A stretch of 64,000 nt of DNA from Galaxea fascicularis (taxonomy: Eukaryota > Cnidaria > Anthozoa > Scleractinia > Euphylliidae), in NCBI GenBank assembly GCA_948470475.1, contig OX419343.1, positions 451,001 to 515,000 on the forward strand, given 5' to 3'. Position numbers and translations under genes: made by a program. The notes below the pieces were generated by a model, which worked only from the letters and a program-made list of their open reading frames with translations, made no database searches and was not told the origin of the DNA. This document shows positions 46,283 through 57,900 of the stretch, piece after piece (position 1 is the stretch's first letter; every line of letters starts with the position of its first letter).

Positions 46283-47323
46283 ATGATTCGAAAACCGACC
46301 GAATTTTCGCGAAATTCCTCAGAAGTGAAACTATTACCAACAGACGAAGAGTTTTACCGTTCATCACAAAGACCAGGGGCTAAGAATGAAAAGACAGCCA
46401 AATGGAATCAAACAAATGCAGGTCTGCGAAACACAAATGAAAAATTGTGTAAACCCAACGCGTCCTCGGAACTACATTACAGTCTACGAAGTTCACAAGA
46501 GCATGCAAATAATCCCTGCGACCCAAACAACGAAACAATGGCTCGAGTTTACCAGCAAGAAGGAATCAATGGCGCTAAACGTCAGTTATATTCATTCCCA
46601 CAAACAAACAGTCGAGGACACTCCTACCAACAGAGAGAAAGTCAGAAATGCGCTTATCAACAGAGAGACAGTGAAAGATGTACCTACCAACAGAGAGTAG
46701 ACAGTCAACAGGTATATTCCTACCAACGAAAAGACATTCAGCGATATAGCTACCAACAGTGCGACGGTCAGACATCTTTCCACTTGCAGCAGACAAACCT
46801 GCCTGGATGCTCATACCAGCAGCGAGGATATTCCCCTTTCCCGCGGGAAAACACTATTTCAGGTTACGTCTACTCAGGAAACAGAAGAGCTAAACGCTCT
46901 GGAGTTTCATACCTGCAAGGAAATGCCAGTAGATATTCATATAACCTAGCACACACTGAAGCTGCCGAACACATAGTTCAAGACAGTGGAGTGACTGATG
47001 GGACAGACCGTCAAACCAACAGAATGTTTCTTCGCATGCACCACAGAAGCAACCAAGGAAATGATCCCACTCCGCAACGGGGAAGGCGGCTTCAGGGGAG
47101 CAGCACAGGCACAAGATCGCAAGAACCAATAAACCAAAGCAAGAGCCCTAAACAGCACTCATATAACCAGAGTCTTGCAGCACCGATGAGGCGAATTGGC
47201 CGACAAGAGACCTGTGAACAGTCGAATCACCTCTTTGCAGTAAGACGAACAGCAGTTTGCTCTGGCACAGACAATGCTGGCATGCAACGCACATTTCTCC
47301 GAGTCTTGGCTAAACGTTTCTAA
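46283..47323 (+). CDS. Intronless Tyr/Gln/Arg repeat protein, orphan
   Basis: A 346-residue single-exon frame, by far the longest in the window, with its own CRE/TATA promoter and an AATAAA downstream. No signal peptide, membrane segment or known domain is seen. Composition is rich in Ser, Gln, Arg, Asn and Tyr, so it is probably disordered and basic. Residues 114-160 are a 10-11-residue repeat: SYQQRESQKC, AYQQRDSERC, TYQQRVDSQQ, SYQRKDIQRY, SYQQCDGQTS, with another SYQQRGYS at 177-184. Cys recurs at the end of several units. The C-terminus is Arg-rich (RRIGRQ, RTFLRVLAKRF). The start is the first ATG after TATA. I do not recognise a family. It could be a lineage-specific stress-induced gene, or a chance frame in transcribed DNA, although its length and promoter argue against chance. 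Confidence 0.75.
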   Translation: MIRKPTEFSRNSSEVKLLPTDEEFYRSSQRPGAKNEKTAKWNQTNAGLRNTNEKLCKPNASSELHYSLRSSQEHANNPCDPNNETMARVYQQEGINGAKRQLYSFPQTNSRGHSYQQRESQKCAYQQRDSERCTYQQRVDSQQVYSYQRKDIQRYSYQQCDGQTSFHLQQTNLPGCSYQQRGYSPFPRENTISGYVYSGNRRAKRSGVSYLQGNASRYSYNLAHTEAAEHIVQDSGVTDGTDRQTNRMFLRMHHRSNQGNDPTPQRGRRLQGSSTGTRSQEPINQSKSPKQHSYNQSLAAPMRRIGRQETCEQSNHLFAVRRTAVCSGTDNAGMQRTFLRVLAKRF

Positions 47324-48903
47324 GATGAAATGAACGTCACCAAACCTACACTTATACCTATACTGGGGAAACGAAGCCTCAGCGACTGTTTCAATCAGTT
47401 ACAACAAACGACCAGTCGAAAATCCAAGTTCTAATTTTGAACCATATTCTTCAGTTTCCCAATACTTCCTCGGTATCTTCCATGTAAGCGGAGCCACGCC
47501 TCTCATTTCCAACTCGCGTAAAGCGTTCCTCAGTAATCTACACTAAGCCAGATAGTTATTGAACCTCTCAGCATTAACCAAGATATCGACTCATTAACAA
47601 ACGCGAAGAATTGTATTGCTATCCGTATCATCGGTAATTATCTCCTGCAATTAGCTGATACCTGTACAGTGCCTGCAACATCACATTTCCTACTTCATTG
47701 TATTTTAATTTCCAGTCTTTATTTTATAGTTCTCCACTAAAGTAATATGCCAAGCGCGGGGTTGGACAAAGCGACCTCTGTTTGCTGTATTTAATTAAAT
47801 CCCGATTTGTCAAAAGTATTTTTACTTCTTTTGAGTGTTCAGTATAGTTGGTATTATGGAACTGTTTTGAAGACAATATTAGAACTTCTCACCATAATCT
47901 AAGGACTTTTAACAATCTTATTAGGTAATTTAACCTTTGATGTTGTTGTTACCTTACATAACCACATTATTTATTTATTATTAATTTAGCTTCGTGCAAC
48001 TAGCAATATGTACTCATCGAGGCGAAATAAAGTGTTTTTGTCGAAATAATGACGACAGATTAGTACCGCAAGACAGTTTAATTCAAATGACTTGCTACAC
48101 TGTGTACATAGCTCTTTTACAAATGTCGTTATAAATGTGCATTAAAATATGGCTTGCTAAATCGATTTTACATTTGGTTTGACATAGCCGAAAACAACAT
48201 TCGAATGGGCGTTAAGAGGATTCTATCAACCCGTTAGAATTGCTTAAAACCCGTTAATCAACATTTGACAGTTGTCAAAAGTCAAACGGGAACAACGAAA
48301 ATTTGTTCCCAGTAGTCACGCGCGTTAGGAATGAGCACGAGTGGCATACGCAGGCGCAAAGGCAGGCTGCACAGGAATAATATATGGCCGACCAAGACGG
48401 TTATGAGGACTGAGAAAAAGTTTCAGTTGCTTTCTATGTCTAAATTAATTTCATCAATTGTGTAGAAACGACAAGTACAAACATCCTACTACTATTTCAT
48501 CCTACCCACCACGTCTTTTAACTTCAAGACTCTCTACTGAAACCGCTTTTAAAATCAATCTCCAATTTGTTTCACACAATTTCCTGTAAACCTTTGCCAA
48601 TTAGTTTAGTCTACGAGAAAACGTCTCCTATTTCCGCGTAAAGCTGCGAAATAAAAGTCCAGTCTACGCTAAGACTGGCCTCTTTGTTGTTTTGAAGAGC
48701 GGGCAGATTGGAAATTCACAGTTTCCCCTTTTACAAGTGTACGGACTAAGGTGGAAAAAAATTCGCTCCTGCGAAAACATGAATAGTAATATTATTTGCG
48801 AAAAAACTCTAGAATGTAACTTAATTTTGAGGCGCAGCTCTTGTTTGGGGCAATAACCAATGCGAGTTGCGTTGGCATTTTTCTCTAATTTTTTTTTCCA
48901 AAT
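47324..48903. other. 3' UTR and convergent intergenic region
   Basis: Between the ends of two convergent genes. On the + strand AATAAA at 48026-48031 would end the YQQR transcript about 700 bp after its stop. On the minus strand an AATAAA lies at 47723-47718 and another overlaps the WDR37 stop codon, so the two transcripts may overlap at their 3' ends. No other gene seen. Confidence 0.5.
48026..48031 (+). terminator. Candidate poly(A) signal of the YQQR-repeat gene
   Basis: AATAAA followed by a gtgttttt GU-rich stretch, as expected downstream of a cleavage site. Confidence 0.55.
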
Positions 48904-51900
48904 TTATTTGTCCTTCTCTTCTCTAACTTGCCATCCAAGCACTCTTCTGTCAAATCCACATGAAAACAGATTACAACAAGCTTTAGCGCTCGTCTCCTCT
49001 CCCCAAGCGGTGCAACAAACCATACGTTGATGGCCCTGAAAAGACAAACCAAAATAACACTAGATTTTTGAGCAAATTTCGTTAATTGTCAGTGCTTTGT
49101 CACCAACGCAAATTGCCCCCTAATGGCCCTGAAAGACAAAGGAAGCTATCAGTTTATGGCACTGAAAATATAAACCAAAACGACGCTTAAGTTTTATGGC
49201 GAATTTCAAGTGACTTTGACCAAAGTAATCACTCTTAAAAATCACAACAAAAGTCAGTAAAGTACAAATATATTATACGTTTTAATAGAAAAACGTCTAC
49301 TGCACTCACAAACTGAGCGTAACACTAAACCGCGCATACCTGGCCATTTCTGCGAGGCAGCCGAGTTAATCTGACTCCAGTGATGTCAAACAAGCGGATG
49401 TGACGGTTGTCGTGAGGTAGGGCGATAAGGTTATTTACAGGAGATACTGATAGTCTGAGAAGAAAAAGGAAACCAAGCTTAACCCTTTGACTCCCACGAT
49501 CACAAGATTACTTCTCCTTACTCTCTGTCATACATTGCTTGTAATGTTAGTTCTGAGAATTTGGTGTTAAGTCAGACAATAGCCGCTAGTTGATCATCTC
49601 ATTATTCTCATCACCTGTCTGGTTGACAAAAATGATATTGCAAGGAGAAATTATCTATTGGTCACTCCTGGGAGTGATAATTCGCTGACAATGGTGTAGA
49701 GGGTGAACCGGGGAACAAAACATTTGAAAGACTGTGCATGCAAGACGTTGAAATAAAACACCCAACTCATTCTTTCTGGTGCAAGTTTGTTTTCTTATAC
49801 ATTCAGAGTCTTGTTATTTTATTTTGATTACTCATACAATTGTTCTTATTTTTGTTGTTTGTACTTTGTTTTTAAGATCTATATGTAACGCTGCCGGTCT
49901 CTTGCCTTTAAATATTGTACGTTAATTTGTTGACCAAACTTCTGATTTAATCATTAGTTAATTAATGCACATTTAAGTTACCTGTTGACTGAGGAATCCG
50001 TGTTGATTGTCGTTAGAGGAGAGCGCATGTTCTTTAAATCCCACACCTGCAAACACAAAACAAAATGATCACCAAGGATACATGTTGATGCTCATATAAA
50101 TTCTCCTAACTGTTGCCACAAAAAGTACAAGGGAAACTGTTGGGAGAAAATGGTGAACTTCCTCAATCAAGGAGGTGGTTCCGGCGATTTTACCACTGAA
50201 ACTTATTAATTAACCTCCAGTCAAGGGGTACCTCTCGTCATTGATAGCTAACACTTGTTACTTGAGACTTCACCTTTAACCAGACAGATATCTTGCAAGT
50301 CTGGCTCAAACGACAGTGAGGTATTAATATTTCAAATATCTAAAGAATTTGTACAGCAAAAGTTATGGAAACCGAATTTTTGTGTACTAATTCCCCACCG
50401 ACGCAGCACCGCAGTTTCTTTAGAAACTAGCCCCTCTATTCTTTAAAAGGGCATTATGGTCCAGGAAAAAAAATCCTGAAGAAATCTGTCCAATATCATA
50501 CAAAATAAATGTTAAGATAAAAAATGAGGAGAATATTGATTACAGTCATGGTTTGTAATGTTAAAAGTCACAGAGCAAATTACTACACATAATCAGGTTA
50601 TGGTAGCACCAAAAAGAACCTCTAAATGATAAAAGCTGTAATCAGAAATTTACCACATTATTTAAAATGTAATTACAGAACGCACAGCTGCCGGTGTTGT
50701 TGTGAATATAATGTATTCTTACATAAAATGTTCCCAGCAAAATAAATCCAAGATATCAACTACAGTTTAGCAGCTCATTTTGGAGAGAAAATACAATACA
50801 ACACAGTACCTTGACTGTCCTATCATCGCTACCACTCACAACAATGTCCTTTGTTGTGAAAGCAGTTGACCTTACAGTTCTGAAATGAGACAAACAAACT
50901 AATATATACTTTATTGCAATCTCCTATTTTTTTAGCCCAAAGCATCTATTAAATTTGTCATAAAAGATTTAAATATGGCAATGCAAATATAGTTTAATGT
51001 TTTCAGGTTTGTAATGAGGAGACTGTAATTTAGAAAGCTATTCAATTTTAAGCTTCTCTGTGAATGGAAACGATGATGAGTAACCGCCAACTTTTAGCTG
51101 ATCCCTTATTGTGGCAACTTCAAAAAGCTACAGGTCTAATACATGAATGTGAAATTATAATCAGAAAACATCCATTCTCCCTTCTACATGGAAGATCTCA
51201 GGAGTAAAGTCATCAAGTAACATCTCACTCAGAATGTCCCTGGAACACATTGACAGAGTGAATTGATGGTGTCCTGAAATCCCACAGACGGAAAGTTGTG
51301 TCAGTAGAGGAGGTGACAATAAGCTGTTGGGTGGGATGCGTACAGGTATGGGTCAGTTCCTGATCATGACCTGGAAAGGAAAAGCATAATCACGTAATGT
51401 TTCATATGTAGTTCTCATGTGGGGTTTTGTGATGCAAAATACTGTTAAATTACTTTTCAACCACAGTCGGTCAAGTTTGAGACATGGTGACTTTGTAAAG
51501 GACCACTCAGCAGGTTTCATGTGAATGGTCACAAAATAGTGAGTCTTACAGAATGAACAAGGTTAATGAGCTGTTATTGGCTCAACCCCAGGGGAAGAAA
51601 ATAAAATTATAGGCATGTTTATAAAGAGTACCCCCTTCCTTCTTCCAAGGATCAGTGTAGATTTTTTTAATTAATTGCCGTACAGTTATAATATTTACAA
51701 TACATATAGTTACATACATTAATTACATTAGTACTTACAGTACTACATTAACTTACACTACATTACAATAGTTGTCTAATGCCTATAAAGCTACAGGATC
51801 AGTGTAATCTTCATGATCAATGTGGTCACAGTGGTCACTGTACAATAATATTTGAGTAGATAAATGCTTCCATTGTGGCATGTCTTCCTGTTTAAAACAG

Positions 51901-54900
51901 AACCTGGCCACAAGTTTTTACCACTATAATGCACCACTAAAGATAGTGAAGGAGGTAATGATTTGCCAGGACAGCTGGTAAGTGCCACGAAAAGATGGAA
52001 GCCAATTCAGATGGTCATTGTAAGACTACTTAAGGATACAACAGTCTCCTTTGTCATCACAGAAACTTACTAAAGCATGCAGATTTTGGTAGACATGGGC
52101 TCATTATGTGAGGCCTAATATTCCGAGGGGGGTTATTTTCAGAGTTTTACAACCTCAGATTTTAAGTGTCTTGAAATACGTGTAGCCTCCAGTTGGATTA
52201 CCAGTATGAGTATAGCAATTTTTCATACTTGCAAAAAAAGACCTGCACCTTATCGCCCTATGTTAATTATCATCCATCATCATCATCAATAGTATGATTC
52301 TTCTACTGTATAGCACAGCTACAATCAATCTCAGCATACTTTACATTGCACTTCTTATATTAAACAGAATGATGTTACCAGTTAACTGATGGACTTGTTC
52401 AGCTGTTTCCACATCCCACAGCTTTGCCGTTCTGTCCCAAGAAGCTGTAACAACTTGTTTTCCAGATGTGAACCAATCAGCAGCAATTACAGCACCTTAT
52501 AGAAGGGGAGATATTAGGGCTTGGAAAGCACAGACAACTGACAGGGAATTGTTAGTGTGTATGGTATTAATCTCTAGACCTAAAAGTGATGTCAGTTCAG
52601 CAGAGGTTTCAATTGACACTGTTGCCTACAAATAGCAATCCAAAAGGGCTTTGGAGTTTGAGATCAACTTCAAAACAAACTTCAGTATAACCATGTGGTG
52701 CCCTGAATTTAAATCATGCTTTGAAAAAAACTAAAGAGACACAGACCCAACCAATTTGCAGTACCTTCATGTCCCTTGAGTTCACATATCGGTGATTTAA
52801 GTATGGCAGGAGCTGTACCATCTGGATTATCAGTACCTTGCAAAACATAAAACATGTTTATTAAAGATCAAAAAGCCACCATTACTTGCTCACACAACCT
52901 GCTAGTCATTGCGACACATATCTTGTTTTAAAGCTGAACATCAATCATCAATCATCAATCATCATTTCTTTCGAACATCAATGCAATTGTTACTTATGTA
53001 AATAGTAGTTTTAATGTACTGTATATAATATACAATTTTTTTTCCTCTTTTTCTTTCTCGGAGAAATTAGCTATACAGCTACTCTTGTAAATCCGAGGTG
53101 AAATAAAGGTGATGTATGTATGTATGTAAGAGCTCAGTAGAAAGTTGACCTTTTAAAACATTAAGAACAATGGGCAATATCAAGCTAGATGAATCTGAAA
53201 AAAAAAAGTTTGATCAAAACATCTTACAGCCATTTTTCAGATAACATTAGTCCAGACCTACAAATGATTTGCACTGGGCTGCAGGCTTGGCTCATGCAAT
53301 GCCACAAAACCTAACTTGGCAATCCCAGGTACCCTGCCTCAGCACCCAAGCCATATGCTATCTTCTCCACATTCACCCATAAATTGTATGTGCATGGCAC
53401 CGGCCATATGCCTGGAATAGTGAAGTCATTTCAATCCGTTATAATCATTACCATCAAGTTCCTCGTCTGTCACGTTATCAGCTTCATCTGTTGAACCAGG
53501 ATGGGAGTGCTAGAAGGAGAAGAAAATAGTAAATTTAACATCACTACTACAAGTCAGCTTAAATGCAGTTTTAATTACTCTGTCATAGCAAAATTGATAC
53601 CAAGTCAAGTGCCCCTCAAAGGCAGGTGTAGCAACTTTCTTGAATTTATTAAGGCCCAAGCATATCATAAAATGATAGGATGTTGAAGCTGGTGATACAT
53701 TGGTGCCGAGCAACAAGTTGCCAAAGGAAGCCAAGAAACATCCATACTTATTCATCTCATTTCTAGCTTTACATCTCTAACACCTTCCTCAGTATTCTTG
53801 CCGACCCCAGCAGTCCTGATTTCTGTATAAGTGAGATTGATGTGTCCACCCCTAGTCCTTTCAGACTGACTTCCAGCATTAGTGGTGCTGTTCCTAAAGC
53901 TCCAATCACCACTGGTACAACCTTTGCCCTCACCCCCCCCCCCCACCCCACATCCTTCCAACTTATCTAGCAAGGTCTTGGGATTTTTCAACCTTTTCAT
54001 CGTCATCATCATCATCATCATCATCAACATCACTATTATTATTATTAATTATTAAAACTAACTAAATACTAGTGAAAGGTAAAAAGGGACTGCACGGTTC
54101 AGTAAGCACCTGCAAATGACAGCACCTATGCAATACAATTTCTGAACTGAAAGAAAAATGTCATTTCACAAAGTACAACATGCCTGCTTGAAGGATATAC
54201 AATGTATACTTTAACAATATTGTTGCTTGCAGATCAAACCTTTTACAGGATTGCCACAATGATACAACTTAGCTGAAACAATGTCCAATTGCTTTCAGTC
54301 AGAACTTGTTTAAACCCAGTCTAACCTGTTCTGGACTTGATACAATGGCTCTCCAAATGTGACATGTTCCATCTCCTGATCCTATCACAGAAAAAAAGAT
54401 ATGAGATGGAATATCATGGGGTGGGAACAGTTAATTTAGTCTTCAGAAACACAAATACTGTTTGTTAAGGGACACCGTTAATTTTCCATGATTTTGCCCA
54501 ACCTGTTTAGTCAGAGTAATGTTGTGTAAAATGTGACAATTACCGGTACTCCATATTGTCATACCTGTACAAACTACAGCATCAGCAGGATGAAATCGAA
54601 TGGAGTTCACTGCAAATTAAACAAATCATTCTTCAAAATGGACTGATAACTCCATTATTAACTACTGATCAACTGGGAGTGAGGTCTTCACTGGAAAATG
54701 TCAAAGTGAGGTTTCCCTGTAAAGACGGAGTATTTGAGGTTAATGAGTTGTTTGTGTGTTTTTAAAAAACAGCTACCAGTAAGTTATTTTGTTTTCTTCT
54801 TGTATAATTCATTATAAGCCAGTGGGCATTAAGGGAGAATAACTCCCCAACACTTATCCAATCAGAGCACATGTTACATTGGCCACAAGCACCTGCCATA

Positions 54901-57900
54901 TAATAATAAAATTCAACACCTATAATTTTAACGTATTCATACAATATTTGTTTATCCTGAAACATATATTGTGTGAATGAACAATGTTGTTGTTGTTACC
55001 TTTGTAGCACACACATGTAGTGCTTTTTTATTTTTATGACATGTGCAGAAACTTGTCTACTAATGTTGCTGGCTCAGGACTCAATAGTTTCACCATGAAA
55101 TCTGATAATATTTCTGATAGGAACTTCAGTTAATAACAGTACTGTAGTACAATAGCTTTCATGAACTTTTAATTATCACTTCCACATATACAGCCACATT
55201 AGATAAGCCATCAAAGCACTTGGTTACCATCATTACACCATGTGCACATTTTGCTTGCCATTACCCAGTTTCACACAAAATGATTTCAAGTTTCAGGGTT
55301 TCAAGTGCCTCATTCCTCAACTTGTAACTGAAAGATACTCCTCAGGCTTAAAGTGCATATGTTGCATGTCAAAATTAAATTCAGGTTAAAATTATTTCAA
55401 CCGAGTTTGATTCTCGATTTGCTCTGTCTCCTAACCATAATAATTCACATATACAGTAATGAGACCCAAGAAATGATAAGTACCGGTAACAGTTACTGTA
55501 ATAAATATTAATATCATTAATAACAACTCACCTGATCCAATGTGACCTAAGTATTTCAAAAGACACTGGCCACTTTCCACATCCCAAAGTCTTGCAGAAC
55601 GATCTGTTTAAGAATGAACAAAAGCTGATGCCACCCAGCAATCTTGAACTCTTTCACTAAACCTCTACTTAGTACACCTGTACATTACAGATTGCTCTAT
55701 AAATAGTAGTTTTCCGTGCAATCTAGATCAACAGGTTTCTTATCTTATAAAGTTAAAGCCTGACACAGTTTAATAACAACGATATTCATGAAACATTTTC
55801 TAATAAAACAGTTCCTTTGGAAGCAACAAATATTTTCAGGAGTTAATTGATCAGAAACAAACTAAGCTACACATACATCTTTGCCTGGTCTGTCACCTTG
55901 TGTCTTGCACAGGTGAATCTACTAGGAGAGCAAACTCTGACTAGCATAGCCTTTTGCGTGAATGGGGAAATCCTATCAGGGTAGTAGTGGACTGGAGACA
56001 GTAATAAGTCCCAGCATAATCCTTCATGAACCTACCAGCAGAAGCTGTCCCTATAATAGTGGGCGTGTGTCTGGCACAAGACACTTCCCATACTCCATCT
56101 CTATGACCAGCATAACTTCTTGTCCTGCGACACTCAATACTGCCAGTTGCTTGGTTTGGAATCTTGAAGCTTGACACAATCTAAAGCATGCCACAAAATA
56201 TAACTGTTTATTATGGTTTAAGACATTTTCATATACACTGCATCACACAGCACTGTATATTATTCTTTTCACAGTGTTGTGTCACTTGTCCTGCAGGGCT
56301 AGGTTTCATCCAGTGATAATCAGTTGAAAATAACTTAATTTACAGGTACTTTACAAGATTTAAAGCACCTAAGAAGTAAAACATTGTTTTCAAATTTAAA
56401 AGGCCTTTCAAACTGAGTAAGAATGCCATTTTCTTTTTTGAAAGATTTTCTTTCATTCCTGAGATATTCAAGTGTTTTCTTAAAAATTGATGACATCTTG
56501 AAATACTTGAGCACCAATATCAAGCAAATAAAAACGTGATGAAATGTACTTAATTCATATTTTAATTTCCAGTTTGCCTTTAACCTCTCAATCGTATCTT
56601 GTAGTTTTAGTTGTAGTATGTGTATTACTGTAACTCTACAGATCAGCTTCTGTATTGTTTTGCAATTCTTTAATTTATTAACTTAATCAAACAATCTGTT
56701 CCTGCCTCGAATAGCATTTCATGCTAATTTGCAGGGCAAATGTTCTTAATATATTACTTTAAGTGTGTTTGTAATAAAGTTATTGTTGTTGTTGTTGTTG
56801 ACACCAGGAAATTATGTACAACAGGTAAGACACAAAATGACACCCATTGTGCTGTTACCAACTCTGAGATCACTAAGCCTGCTGATAGTTACCTTGCTGG
56901 TAGAAGCTTTGTAAGTTGTTTTAATTTTCTGAGACATCAACTGGCTTGCAGCTACAGTTTATAGAATATTATAAGCAAATCATTAGACTACAGTTCTAAC
57001 AAAAATAATCACTATTTCAAATGGTGATATTAATTGCTTGATGTTTTCCTTTTTCCACAAAAATGAACCTATAACACATTATGGAAATGAATCCTCTCAA
57101 GAGAGAAACTTCAGTTATCAATTACCTGGAGCAGAAAAATCAGGGGATCATGATTTTGTTTCCACGCTTTGATATCACACACAGTGTATCAAATACCTGG
57201 AGCAAATGTGCCCCTACTTGGAAGAAATTAGGTATTATAACAAAATAGCAGTTGGCAGTAAGAGGGTAGAGGCAGGTAAAATGTAAAAACTATGCTTACA
57301 CTTAAAGTTACTTTGTTAATCAGCTAGAATAGCTCACAGACACTTATTAAATGATTACTTTAATTTAACAAATAACATGATAAGAATCCAAACTGGCTGG
57401 AAGAAAACCAGTTGGCTATTTACAAGGATGACCAAGGAGTTGAACCAGGGACTTACCCAGAACAACACCAGTTAATGGCCAGAGCAGGATTTGAACCCGC
57501 ACTGAAATCCAGCATCCTAAACCACTTCACCAGACTACCTCCCCACATGTGTGAAGATAATATTAGGTAAGTAGATGACATTGCAGATGGCATAAAATTA
57601 GATGGGTACATATACGTGGATGGATACAGAATACACTTGAATGTAGGTAAATTTTAATGTTGGTTGATAGATCAGTTGGTCAGTACAGTAGTTGGGTTGG
57701 TGGTTAGCTTCTGAAAACTAAAGAACTCCCAATATCAGGAAGCACCAGAGGACTGGTAAAACAGGTCCATTATAACAAGTATTTTATTTGCTACAACGGC
57801 ACACTGTTATAATGAAATTGTAGAAAAACAACCAACAAATGCCAACTCTTTAAACAAACACACCACCTCCACATTGATGTCATGTAAGTGACTTCAGAGA

